DNA from: Symbiodinium natans
Lineage: Eukaryota > Sar > Dinophyceae > Suessiales > Symbiodiniaceae
Assembly: GCA_905221605.1 (NCBI GenBank)
Contig: CAJNDS010002415.1
Span: 404,436-438,456, forward strand
Direction: 5' to 3'
Length of the DNA stretch: 34,021 nt
Positions 1 through 9,110 of the stretch are shown here, in pieces. The translations under genes and the position numbers were made by a program. Below the pieces are notes generated by a model, which had not been told where the DNA came from, made no database searches, and saw only the letters and a list, made by a program, of their open reading frames with translations. The stretch's first letter is position 1; every line of letters starts with the position of its first letter.

Positions 1-162
1 CATCTGAAACCATAAAGGGTTTAGGGCTTCGGGATTAGGTTTTAAGGCAGCGGGCCCTAAACTCTAAGGACGACGACTCCAGTCCAAAAAGGTCTTGCCA
101 ACCCATCGCCACGGTCTAGGGCTTTGACATGCAAACCCCTTGACCCCAAACCCGAAACCGTA

Positions 163-265
163 ACCCTAAACCCTAAACCCTACACCCTAAACCCTAAACC
201 TAAACCCTAAACCCTAAACCCTAAACCCCAAACCCCAAACCCTAAACCCTAAACCCTAAACCCTG
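163..265. repeat. Telomere-type array, CCCTAAA on + strand
   Basis: Near-perfect heptamers reading CCCTAAA on the given strand. The window does not begin with this array, so it is interstitial and not a visible chromosome end. Confidence 0.9.
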
Positions 266-440
266 CCCTGAGCACGCGCAGCTCCACACCTAAACCCCCA
301 ACTCCAAAACCCGAAGCCCGGATTTCTTACTACGGCAGCTGAAAGTGACGGGTTCCCTGTTTCACAACCTCAAATCGAGGGAGTCGAGGCTGACGGGAGC
401 TTGTTTGTCTAGAAAAGGCCCCCCAAAGCAAACCCTCAAT

Positions 441-510
441 AGGGTTTAGGGTTTAGGGTTTGGGGTTTGGGGTTTGGGGTTTGGGGTTTGGGGTTTGGGG
501 TTGAGGGTTA
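441..510. repeat. Telomere-type array, TTTAGGG then TTTGGGG
   Basis: Orientation is opposite to the preceding array. The first units are TTTAGGG, then the array converts to a uniform TTTGGGG run, so one variant has spread locally. Confidence 0.9.
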
Positions 511-542
511 CGAAAAGACCTAAGAATACCTAAATACAATAC

Positions 543-1650
543 TAAGATACGAAGCACCCCTACACCCTAGACCCCAGACCCTGAACCCTAAACCCCAGAC
601 CCCAAAGCGAAGATGCAAAACCCAAACAACCGACACCCCTAAACGCTCAAACCCGAAACCCTCAACCCTAAACCCCAAACCCTAAACCCTAAACCCAAAC
701 CCTAAACCCTAAAACCCAAACCCTAAACCCGAAACCCTCAACCCTAAACCCCAAACCCTAAACCCTAAACCCCAAACCCAAACCCTAAACCCTAAACCCC
801 AACCCGGAAAGCCCAAACCCTAAACCCAAACCTACAACCCCTAAACCCCAACCCGAAAGCCCCAAACCCCAAATCCTAAACCCTAACCCCAAACCCTAAA
901 CCCTAAACCCCCACCCCTACATAAACCCCAAGCCCCCAAGCCCCAAACCCAAACCCTAAAACCCACACCCTAAACCCCAAACCCTACACCCTAAACCCCA
1001 AACCCTAAACCCCAAACCCCAAACCCTAAACCCCAAACCCGAAACACCAAACCCTGAACCCTAAACCCTGAACCCCAAACCGAAAACCCCAAACCCAACC
1101 CCTAAACCCTAAACCCTAAACCCTAAACCCTAAACCTTTAACCCTAAACCCTAAACCCTAAACCCCAAACCCGAAACCCCAAACCCTGAACCCTAGCCCT
1201 AAACCCTAAACCCCAAACCCTGAACCCCAAACCCCAAACCCTACACCCTAAACCCCAAACCCTAAACCCCAAACCCTAAACCCTACCCCCAACCCCAAAC
1301 CCAAGCCCAAGCCCCAAACCCCAAACCCAAACCCCCAAACCCACTGAACCCTAAACCAAACCCGAAACCTAAACCCTACTAAACCCTAAACCCACCCCTA
1401 AACCCTAAACCCAAACCCTAAACCCTAACCCAAACCCTAAAACCCCTAAACCCCAAACCCTAAACCCTAAACCCGAAACCCGAAAACCCTAGAACCCGAA
1501 ACCCTAGACCCTAAACCCTAAACCCTAACCCGAAGCCCTAAACCCTAAACCCTAAACCCTAAACCCTAAACCCTAAACCCTAAACCCTAAACCCTAAACC
1601 CTAAACCCTAAACCCTAAACCCTAACCCTAAACCCCAAACCCTAAAAACC
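543..1650. repeat. Long degenerate telomere-like array (CCCTAAA/CCCCAAA/CCCGAAA)
   Basis: About 1.1 kb of heptamer-like units with frequent substitutions (CCCCAAA, CCCGAAA, CCCTGAA, CCCTACA) and length changes. The last 100 nt (about 1531-1626) are pure CCCTAAA. The gradient from degenerate to pure suggests an old array with recent local re-expansion. I see no gene in it. Confidence 0.88.
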
Positions 1651-1663
1651 CTCAAATCCTGAG

Positions 1664-1735
1664 CCGAAGTGCCGAGAGCTCCTCAGACTCATCGCCGCTC
1701 TCTGCGTCGAAGTCGGACTCGCTCTCCAAACCCTC
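1664..1735 (-). pseudogene. Short acidic coding-like shard
   Basis: On the minus strand one frame reads as a Glu/Ser/Asp-rich peptide of about 24 codons (begins ESESDFDAESGDE) before a stop. It is a unique island between two telomeric arrays of opposite strand. This is a composition argument only and may be chance; it is listed because a similar acidic stretch occurs at 2218-2291. Confidence 0.2.
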
Positions 1736-1742
1736 CTTGGAG

Positions 1743-1910
1743 TTTGGGGTTTAGGGTTTAGGGCTAGGGTTTAGGGTTTAGGGTTTAGGGTTTAGGGTTT
1801 AGGGTTTAGGGTTTAGGGTTTAGGGTTTAGGGTTTAGGGTTTAGGGTTTAGGGTTTAGGGTTTAGGGTTTAGGGTTTAGGGTTTAGCGTTTGGGGTTCAG
1901 GGTTTAGGGC
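1743..1910. repeat. Telomere-type array, TTTAGGG
   Basis: About 20 near-perfect TTTAGGG units, ending in degenerate TTTGGGG and TTCAGGG units. Its orientation is opposite to the 543-1650 array. Confidence 0.92.
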
Positions 1911-1952
1911 TTCAGGGCTCAGGGACCCCAAGCCCTGAACCCTAAAATGCTC

Positions 1953-2291
1953 TTAGTAATTGTTCCGACCCTTATTGTTAGTATTTTGGGTTGACAGTTT
2001 CGAGCAGTTGAGGGGTGAAGTCTTAGGATTTGGGGCTTGGGCTTTCGGGTCCGCACACAGCCCTAAACCCTGAACCCCAAAAAAGAACTCCAGAAACTTG
2101 GAGCATGGTTTAAGGATGACTCGGGCTCGGAGTCCCTTTAGCATACCTTTCGGTGTATGGGGATGGGGACGTTCAAACTTCTTGGAGTTTACTGCAAGCC
2201 TAACAGGCCGTGTGACCTCGTATTCGTCACCAGCGACGCTGTCCTCGCTCGCGTCATCGTTCGCGTAGTAGTGCCTCAGGGACTGTGACTC
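1953..2291 (-). pseudogene. Candidate gene fragment between telomeric arrays
   Basis: A minus-strand frame is open from the edge of the telomeric array at 2291 to a stop at 1953 (about 112 codons). It has no ATG near its start; the first in-frame ATG is at 2144. The N-terminal half has balanced, acidic composition (LRHYYANDDASEDSVAGDEY) followed by a basic stretch (KKFERPHPHTPKG), unlike the Pro/Asn/Lys runs that telomeric repeats give in the same strand. The C-terminal third decays into repeat-derived sequence. I recognise no domain. The most likely reading is a truncated piece of a gene captured in the mosaic; a chance open frame is the alternative. Confidence 0.33.
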
Positions 2292-2331
2292 CCCTAAACC
2301 CTAAACCCTAAACCCTAAACCCTAAACCCTA
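2291..2331. repeat. Telomere-type array, CCCTAAA
   Basis: Six pure units, directly abutting the coding-like frame on its left. Confidence 0.9.
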
Positions 2332-2398
2332 AGCTTGTCGCTTCAGGGCTTATAAGGCTTAGGGCTGCTATGGCCATCCTTTATTGCTTACTACGTAG

Positions 2399-2472
2399 TT
2401 CTTAGTAGGGCTTTTGTTAAAAAGTATGTGCTTGAAGGCATCTAGAGGGATTACAGTATACCCTACTAAGAA
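2399..2472. mobile_element. Small inverted-repeat element (MITE-like)
   Basis: Perfect 12 nt terminal inverted repeats, TTCTTAGTAGGG at the left and CCCTACTAAGAA at the right, bound 74 nt of unique sequence with no ORF. The flanks change to TTTAGGG repeats shortly after the right end. Target-site duplications are not clear. Confidence 0.5.
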
Positions 2473-2637
2473 GCATGGTTTAGGGTTTAGGGTTTAGGGC
2501 TTAGGGCTTAGGGTTTAGGGCAGTAAGTTGAAGGGCTTCTGAGGCTTTCTGGGCATCTAGGGCTCGCAGAGTTCTTGGCCTTCGTCCGCCTTCGTCCAGG
2601 GCCTCGGGCCTACAGAACCTAACCTTGAAACTTCAGA

Positions 2638-2728
2638 AACCCTAAACCCTAAACCCTAAACCCTAAACCCTAAACCCTAAACCCTAAACCCTAAACCCTA
2701 AACCCTAAACCCTAAACCCTAAACCCTA
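2638..2728. repeat. Telomere-type array, CCCTAAA
   Basis: Thirteen nearly perfect units. From 2729 to 3132 the sequence is unique apart from a short TTTAGGG patch (2837-2860). I see no gene there; the 62-codon minus-strand frame at 2894-3082 has no supporting feature. Confidence 0.9.
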
Positions 2729-3132
2729 CAGGCTCTGTGAACGACTCGGGGGAGCTAGAGCTGGCTGGAAGAGTAGCTGCCAAAAACAACTCAACATACC
2801 CCTTAGCCCAGAGCCCCTTAGCCTTACGGCTTCCTTTTAGGGTTTAGGGTTTAGGGTTTGGGGGCATATGGGCATATGGGCAATTAAAGGCAATTATCTC
2901 AATTCTGGTCCCTTACCTAAAATAGAGAACTCGCCGCATACTTTCTGAGCTCGTCTGAGTACAGCATAAACCCAGAAGCCAACGGAGTAAACAAAAAAAG
3001 ATGCTACTGCACAGCCCGAAATTTCCTCATGGGTGTAAACCCTTAAGCCTGGAGCTTCTATGAGGTAGAAGCTCTGCGACAATCCCCAGAGCGTTAGGGC
3101 TGCAAGAAAGGGTGCAGTAGGGACTTGAAACT

Positions 3133-3168
3133 AACCCTAAACCCTAAACCCTAAACCCTAAACCCTAA
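3133..3168. repeat. Telomere-type arrays, CCCTAAA (3133-3168, 3273-3350, 3402-3472)
   Basis: Three short CCCTAAA blocks in the same orientation, the middle one degenerate. The repeated unique spacer phrase TTGAAGCGCCGGGAG occurs at about 3380 and again near 3479, which suggests a local duplication of array plus spacer. Confidence 0.8.
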
Positions 3169-3551
3169 ATGAACAAAAGGCACTCTGTTTGGTTTAATGG
3201 GCGGCGGTGGCTCGTTGAAGCCGCCCAAAACCCAAGAACCTACAAGTACTGCAAATCAAAACCCCAAAAGCTAAACCCTAAACCCTAAACACTTAAACCC
3301 CAAACCCTAAACCCTAAGCCCCAAGCCCTCAACTCCAAACCCTACACCCTAAACCCCGAACAACCTTCCAATCACAAGCTTGAAGCGCCGGGAGAGGCCT
3401 TAAACCCTAAACCCTAAACCTTAAACCCTAAACCCGAAACCCTAAACCCTAAACCCTAAACCCTAAACCCTGCACCGTTTGAAGCGCCGGGAGTCTGGAA
3501 GCTGACCCATTTGAAGATCGAGGCCAGGGAGGGCTTGTCCAGGAGGTTGCC

Positions 3552-3634
3552 TTAAACCCTAAACCCTAAACCCTAAACCCTAAACCCTAAACCCTAAACC
3601 CTAAACCCTAAACCCTAAACCCTAAACCCTAAAC
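3552..3634. repeat. Telomere-type array, CCCTAAA
   Basis: Twelve pure units that run straight into the left terminal repeat of the element at 3632-3770. Confidence 0.92.
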
Positions 3635-3770
3635 AACCCTACTTATGGCTACCCATGAACCTGCGAGGTGGGTCTTTGCGAGCCTTCGGAGTCCTAAAGC
3701 CAAGCTTCCCGTCTTGGACTCGAAAGGAGCCCTACTTGACTGTTCACAGGTAGTTACAAGTAGGGTTGTT
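3632..3770. mobile_element. Inverted-repeat element flanked by telomeric repeats (MITE-like)
   Basis: The left end reads CAACCCTACTTATGGCTACC and the reverse complement of the right end reads CAACCCTACTTGTAACTACC, with the similarity continuing about 9 nt further inward. The 139 nt element has no ORF. CCCTAAA units abut its left end and TTTAGGG units its right end, so the telomeric repeats themselves continue the inverted symmetry. Either it inserted at a strand switch or the heptamers are part of the mobile unit. Confidence 0.7.
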
Positions 3771-3771
3771 G

Positions 3772-4100
3772 AGGGTTTAGGGTTTAGGGTTTAGGGTAAC
3801 GTAAGGAAATATAAAGTAAGGTAACCTCTACTATAACCTCAATTTACGTAGGGCACTTAGAACCCTACTGATAACTACCCGCGAGCCTTCTCAAGCACCA
3901 CCCTCAACCCCTGGATTATCCTCTGCAAGGCTGACACAGGCCTCATGAACCAGGGAAGGCGGAAGACAGTGCAAGGGTTTGGGGCTTACGGTTTACAAAC
4001 AAGAAACCCTAAACCCTAAGCCCGAACCCTAAGCCCTGAACCCTAAGCTCTAACCCTAAACCCTTGAGAAGCCTTCACAAAAGGATCAACGGGCTCCATC
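3772..4100. other. Short TTTAGGG patch then unique sequence
   Basis: TTTAGGG units cover 3772-3798; 3799-4100 is unique with scattered degenerate heptamers (about 4007-4062). I see no gene or structured element. Confidence 0.5.
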
Positions 4101-4107
4101 CTTCTGA

Positions 4108-4161
4108 AGCCTAAACACTAAACCCTAAACCCTAAACCCTAAACCCTAAACCCTAAACCCT
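4108..4161. repeat. Telomere-type array, CCCTAAA
   Basis: Seven units, followed by about 140 nt of unique sequence (4162-4306) without a recognisable feature. Confidence 0.88.
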
Positions 4162-4306
4162 CCCTCACATGGACCCTTATGGTGGCAGGGTCGCGCTGTC
4201 TCGCGTAGTCCACCCAAGGATATGTCAATGCCATTTCCCTTGGCCGAACGGGGTCGCGCGGCACAGGCTTCTACTGGCCCTAATCCCTTGCAAACTCGAC
4301 TTGGAG

Positions 4307-4402
4307 GTTTAGGGTTTAGGGTTTAGGGTTTAGGGTGTAGGGTTTAGGGTTTAGGGTTTAGGGTTTAGGGTTTAGGGTTTAGGGTTCAGGGTTTAGGGTT
4401 TA
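4307..4402. repeat. Telomere-type array, TTTAGGG
   Basis: Thirteen units with single GTGTAGGG and TTCAGGG variants; abuts the inverted-repeat element on its right. Confidence 0.92.
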
Positions 4403-4407
4403 GAGAT

Positions 4408-4520
4408 TCTTGAAGGTTCATGGTAGCGATATATAGGATTCTACGTGAAGTATCCTATTCCATACCCCTGATTAGGGTACTTATATTTCTTACTTGTAAC
4501 TACCCTTGAACCTTCAAGTA
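4408..4520. mobile_element. Inverted-repeat element of the CTTGAAGGTTCA family
   Basis: The left end CTTGAAGGTTCATGGTAG matches the reverse complement of the right end, ACTTGAAGGTTCAAGGGTAG. A second inner hairpin (AGGAT...ATCCT) lies near 4437-4465. No ORF. The same terminal motif occurs at 8410-8634 and 11852-12080, so this is a small dispersed family. Confidence 0.65.
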
Positions 4521-4796
4521 AAAAGTTTTGGGTGGTATATTGGGAGCGGCCCCGATACTACGGAGCTCGCATCCTAAACGACAAGGTTTCACAAAGGCCA
4601 TGGCGAAACGACGCTGCTTCGGAGCGATTATTGGGTTTAGGGTTTCAGGGTTCAGGACTTTGGTTTTAGGGCTAAGAGAGTACCGTGCAGGGTGTCTCTG
4701 CCCGAAATGCTCACTGATAGGGTTTATGAAAAACAATGAGACAGCTCCCTTCACAAAAAAGCAACCCTGCTTAGGGCTTAGAGTGAAAGAAACCAC

Positions 4797-4921
4797 CCTA
4801 AACCCTAAACTCTGTCCCTAAACCCTAAACCCTAAACCCTAAACCCTAAACCCTAAACCCTAAACCCTAAACCCTAAACCCTAAACCCTAAACCCTAAAC
4901 CCTAAACCCTAAACCCTAAAC
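4797..4921. repeat. Telomere-type array, CCCTAAA
   Basis: About 17 units, nearly pure. Overlapping open frames on both strands at 4500-4821 run into this repeat and are not supported as genes. Confidence 0.92.
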
Positions 4922-5033
4922 CGCAGCTCCGGGCTTAGGATCCCGAGCCCTAGAAAGCCCCCCCAAGCCCTGAATCCAAGCAAGGGCGCTCGCATTGCTC
5001 TTGCAAGAAGTTGGGGTCTGAAATGACCTGCAT

Positions 5034-5145
5034 AGGGTTTAGGGTTTAGGGTTTAGGGTTTAGGGTTTAGGGTTTAGGGTTTAGGGTTTAGGGTTTAGGG
5101 TTTAGGGTTTAGGGTTCAGGGTTTCGGATATAGGGTTTAGGGTTT
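5034..5145. repeat. Telomere-type array, TTTAGGG
   Basis: Twelve pure units and a degenerate tail, opposite in strand to the array 110 nt to the left. The unique stretch 5146-5450 holds a few degenerate heptamers and no gene. Confidence 0.92.
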
Positions 5146-5450
5146 AACATGGCGTCTGCGTAGGCTCACAGGGATTTGATACGCTTGGAGGAGCAGGGGG
5201 CTCAGTAAGGGTTCAGGGTTTAGGGTTTAGGGGCTTGGGTTTACGGTTTAGGGCTTTTAGCGTTTTAAGTAGTTTGAAAGTATTAAGCCTGGAACCCTAG
5301 GTAGGGTCTCTTTTAGGGTACTTCTACCTAACTCTACTTTCAGTCGCCCGATGCTTGTAGGTACAGTTTAGGCTCGAGTGTCTAATGAAGTGGCCTTAGG
5401 GTTAGTTTAGGGTTTAGGGCATAGGGGTTGTAGCCCTACTGAAACACCTC

Positions 5451-5521
5451 TAAACCCTAAACCCTAAACCCTAAACCCTAAACCCTAAACCCTGAACCCT
5501 AAACCCTAAACCCTAAACCCT
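5451..5521. repeat. Telomere-type array, CCCTAAA
   Basis: Ten units with one CCCTGAA variant. Sequence to 5780 is unique with short TTTAGGG patches near 5618-5660. Confidence 0.9.
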
Positions 5522-5812
5522 CCCCAAAATCCCCTGAATGGACGAAGCAAACTCAGAACCCTAACACATGGGCGCGTCTGACAGCGGCTTAGCAGACCGA
5601 CAAAACGGCTTACGGGTTTAGGGTTTAGGGTTTTGGGTTTAGGGTCTTAGGGTTTAGGCCCTTCGAAGCCCGTGAACCATAGACCAAACTAAAATTAGCG
5701 TCCCTGCCCCTCCGCCATGTTTTTTGGGGTATTACACCCTAAACCCTAAACCCCAAGCCCAATTAACCTGCTCCTGGTAGTGAAAACATATCGGTGGTGT
5801 GGGTGGGGTACC

Positions 5813-5831
5813 GGGGGGGGGGGGGGGGGGG
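5813..5831. repeat. Homopolymer run of 19 G
   Basis: Uninterrupted G run just before the TTCAGGG array. Long G or C runs recur in the mosaic (6919-6932, 10165-10182 on the C side). They are strong quadruplex candidates and common assembly error points. Confidence 0.9.
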
Positions 5832-5835
5832 TGGT

Positions 5836-5990
5836 GGTTCAGGGTTCAGGGTTCAGGGTTCAGGGTTCAGGGTTCAAGGTTCAGGGTTCAGGGTTCAGGG
5901 TTCAGGGTTCAGGGTTCAGGGTTCAGGGTTCAGGGTTCAGGGTTCAGGGTTCAGGGTTGGTTCAGGGTTCAGGGTTCAGGGTTCAGGGTT
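5836..5990. repeat. TTCAGGG variant heptamer array
   Basis: About 21 units of the variant TTCAGGG with one 5 nt interruption, changing abruptly to TTTAGGG at about 5986-6024. The open frames through it read a repeated Val-Gln-Gly-Ser-Gly-Phe-Arg in all three frames and are an artefact of the repeat. Confidence 0.95.
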
Positions 5991-6104
5991 TAGGGTTTAG
6001 GGTTTAGGGTTTAGGGTTTAGGGATCTCAATCTTACAGGGTCCAAAATAGCAAACTTCCCACAGGGAGCCTGCCGTGTAGGCTTGCAGAGTTGACTCCTT
6101 GTGG

Positions 6105-6395
6105 GGTTTAGGGTTTAGGGTTTAGGGCTTAGGGTTTAGGGTTTAGGGTTTAGGGTTTAGGGCTTAGGGTTGAGGATTCAGGGTTTAAGGCTTTGTTTGT
6201 TCAACGCCCAGGCGTAGGGATTCCAAAAGACTGTTGGGAAGCTGCAGAGCTTTTGGGCTGCGAAAGTTAAGGTTTCGACTTGAGGAAGTCAAAGATCCGT
6301 GGCCACTTGCGGGCGTAGGAGTAAAAATCCCTAAACCCTAAACCCTAAACCCTAAACCCTAAACCCTAAACCCTAAACCCTAAACCCTAAACCCT
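6105..6395. repeat. TTTAGGG array (6105-6180) and opposed CCCTAAA array (6330-6395)
   Basis: Two arrays on opposite strands with 150 nt of unique sequence between them. No gene is seen. Confidence 0.88.
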
Positions 6396-6540
6396 GCAAC
6401 CTGCACCCTAAGTAAGGCTTTCGAAGGTCAAAAAACGACAGACAGCAGCGAGCAAGCACAAACCTCTGAGTCTCTGTGTCCTTGGTACCCTGAACGCCCA
6501 AATCCAGTTGCATTGGTCCTGTGGGGGAACCACGCCCTCT

Positions 6541-6650
6541 GAACCCTAAAACCCTAAAACCCTAAAACCCTAAAACCCTAAAACCCTGAAGCCCTAAAGC
6601 CCTAAAGCCCTAAAGCCCTAAAACCCTAAAGCCCTAAAACCCTAAACCCG
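6541..6650. repeat. Octamer variant array CCCTAAAA / CCCTAAAG
   Basis: About 13 units of 8 nt instead of 7; CCCTAAAA units come first and CCCTAAAG units cluster in the middle. The period change is local and homogeneous, which suggests slippage or unequal exchange after seeding. Confidence 0.9.
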
Positions 6651-6782
6651 AAACCTGTGTCCTGGGCGTCCCGGGCCTCCCTTAAGCAGTAACCTTAAAC
6701 CCTGGAAGCCCCAAAACCCTAAAGCCTGAAGCGCTTCAGGGTTTGGGGCTTGGGGTTTTGGATGGTTTGGGTTTTAGGGATA

Positions 6783-6932
6783 GCCCTAAACCCTAAACCC
6801 TAAACCCTAAACCCTAAACCCTAAACCCTAAACCCTAAGCCCTAAGCCCTAAGCCCTAAGCCCTAAGCCCGAAGCCCCAAACCCCAAACCCCAAACCCCA
6901 AACCCCAAACCCTAACCTCCCCCCCCCCCCCC
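6783..6932. repeat. CCCTAAA array grading to CCCTAAG and CCCCAAA, then a C run
   Basis: Three variant blocks follow each other: eight CCCTAAA, five CCCTAAG, five CCCCAAA, then a 14 nt C run. This is a clear case of successive variant expansion. Confidence 0.9.
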
Positions 6933-7145
6933 AGGAGCAGTCTCCACCAAGATCACACCAAGGATCAGCCGGGCCAGTAGTTGCATATCTTTGCAGACTT
7001 TTGCACATACCTCTCTGGGTTGAGGGTGTTGGACGGGTTTAGGGTTTAGGGTTTAGGGTTCCGGGTTTAGGGCTGATGTTTCTGGTTTCACGGGGAGAGG
7101 TAGAGGTTTGCCCGCGCCCTTGGGCTTGTGGGGTCCAGATCATCC

Positions 7146-7208
7146 TAAGCCCTAAACCCTAAACCCTAAACCCTAAACCCTAAACCCTAAACCCTAAACC
7201 CTAAACCC
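7146..7208. repeat. Telomere-type array, CCCTAAA
   Basis: Nine pure units. A short opposed TTTAGGG patch lies at 7037-7061. Confidence 0.9.
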
Positions 7209-8079
7209 TGAATCGTTTGGACTGCGCATGCGCGGTGTTGGGGGATCGCTCATTCTGGGTGCACCGCTATTTCACGCAGAAGCGTGAAAGCCAAAAGCCG
7301 AAACCCGATGACCAAAACAAACATAGAGGCTTCTCCGTAAGAAAGAACATAGAGGCGTTCCGAATGACATGTAGAGAGAATCCAGCTGAGATACGAGGTT
7401 TGTGGTTTTCCTTCGAAAATATAGAGGTGGTTTTCCTGTTAAAATGCTGGCCGGCCCAGTTTCCGCGCCGTTCTTCAATTTGCAATGCACAAGCTAAAAT
7501 TGCGGCCATGCTCAGGGGATTTCGCCGCGGCTTCCCGGCTTGTCGGCTTGGTTTTTTGGCATCTCGGCGTCTCATGGCCTCTCGACTTTTTGGCTTCCCG
7601 GCTTCTTGGCTTCAAACCTGAATCCAGACAAAAACCCGTCGTACGAGCATTGTGTTTGCAAATGGGGCGGCTGCGCCCTGCCCCCCTGCTTTCTTTAATC
7701 CTTGCGAGGCCAGGAAGAACCTGATGCCATCGGAAGGAGCTGCTTCAAACCCTGTATCCTTTGCAGTGGGGGGTCCCCCTCCCCAAACCCCCCGCTTTCT
7801 TTACTCATTGATATTCCATATTCCAAATAGAGGGGGGGGGGGGCTTGTGACCCCCATTTGAATCTCCAGCCGAGAGAAACCGCAAGCCTGAAACTGGAAA
7901 AAAGCCGCAACCTTGAGTCGAACATCATCCGAATATGGCTGTGGGCAACTGCTCCCCCTTGTTTTTTAAGATTTAGGGTTCTGGGCTTAGGGTTTTGCTC
8001 GCCGTACCTTGAAAACGGAACAGAGCCGGTTTGCAGGACCAGCGACGCCCTGATCCCCACGCTAACGCCTGAACCCCCA
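7209..8079. other. Unique 870 nt stretch, no gene identified
   Basis: It contains overlapping frames on both strands (up to 134 codons) but none has a domain. Part of it (about 7520-7615) is a degenerate short-period repeat built on CGGCTT and TTGGC words, and a phrase with ATAGAGG recurs three times at 7324-7425. G and C runs lie near 7833-7842. Most likely non-coding. Confidence 0.45.
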
Positions 8080-8370
8080 ACACCCTAAAACTCCAACACC
8101 CCAAAAACCCTGAAACGCAAAAACCCGTCAAACCCCCAAACCCCCCCAAACTCCCAAACCTCCCCAAATCCCCGCACCCCCAAAAACCCCCAAACCCTCA
8201 AACCCTCACACCCCCAAACCCCCAAATCCCCACACCCCCAAAGGCTAAACCCCTAAACCCCTAAACCCCAAACCCTCAACCCTCAATCCTAAACCCTCAC
8301 ACCCCCCAAACCCCCTAAATCCCCACACCCCCAAACTCAACTCCTAAACCCCTAGACCCTAAAACCTCAA
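8080..8370. repeat. Degenerate C-rich telomere-like array
   Basis: CCCCCAAA, CCCTCAA and CCCTAAA-like units of 7-9 nt, heavily diverged. This is the most decayed heptamer block in the window. Confidence 0.8.
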
Positions 8371-8409
8371 GAGGGTATCGGAGCGTGTGGCTTCCAGGGA
8401 TCCAGGAAG

Positions 8410-8634
8410 TACTTGGAGGTTCATGGTACTTATTATGCAATTTAGGGTTTAGGGTTTAGGGTTTAGGGTTTAGGGTTTAGGGTTTAGGGTTTAGGGTTTA
8501 GGGTACAAAAGAACCAATTACAACTGTACTTATAACCCACTTACAGGCCCCCTCAGGTGCCCTAATATGGTCATTAGTCCAGTTAGAAGTACAAGCAGAA
8601 TTGGTTTTTAACAAGTACCACGAACCTCCAAGTA
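8410..8634. mobile_element. Inverted-repeat element with an internal TTTAGGG array
   Basis: The left end is TACTTGGAGGTTCATGGTAC and the reverse complement of the right end is TACTTGGAGGTTCGTGGTAC (19 of 20 identical). Inside is a ten-unit TTTAGGG array (8432-8503) and about 110 nt of unique sequence. No ORF. It belongs with 4408-4520 by its terminal motif. A telomeric array enclosed within terminal inverted repeats is unusual. Confidence 0.72.
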
Positions 8635-8779
8635 TAGGAACCTAAACCCCAGTCCAGGGTAAAGGGCTAGGGCTTAGGGCTTCAGCGTTTCAGCGTTTAA
8701 GGCTTGGAATTTACGGCAACTTTGCCGTAGGTACTTTCTAGGGGTTGCATGGGTTTAGGTTTTAGGGTTTAGGGTTTTC

Positions 8780-9110
8780 TAAACCCTAAACCCTAAACCC
8801 TAAACCCCAAACCCTAAACCCTAAACCCTAAACCCCAAACCCTAAACCCTAAACCCTGTTTTAGGGACCCCGGATGCCCTAAAGCCTTGGACCCGATCGC
8901 CTGCAAGACGACTCCGGGCTCCGCGTTCTGCTTCAGAACTGCCTAGGAGAGGATGAGGGCTCAGGGAAGTCGTCCTTAGGGTTTAGGGTTTAGGGTTTAG
9001 GGTTTAGGGTTTAGGGTTTAGGGTTTAGGGTTTAGGGGAGTAGCTTTTAGGGTTTAGGGTTTAGGGTCGAAACCCCAAACCCTAAACCCTAAACTCGGGG
9101 TTTCGGGGAG
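8780..9110. repeat. Opposed arrays: CCCTAAA (8780-8859), TTTAGGG (8978-9068), CCCTAAA (9070-9093)
   Basis: Three arrays with two strand switches in 310 nt, separated by 120 nt of unique sequence. The second switch at about 9068 has only a few bases between opposed heptamers and could form a cruciform. Confidence 0.88.

Noticed and set aside
1-265. True chromosome end at the left edge
   Set aside because: The first 160 nt are unique and the arrays repeatedly change strand, so no terminal telomere is visible.
5780-6007. Three overlapping open frames with a repeated Val-Gln-Gly-Ser-Gly-Phe-Arg
   Set aside because: They are translations of the TTCAGGG heptamer in all three frames; 7 nt repeats without stops give open frames automatically.
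7217-7621. 134-codon plus-strand ORF
   Set aside because: Overlapped by comparable frames on the other strand, contains short-period repeats, and has no recognisable domain.
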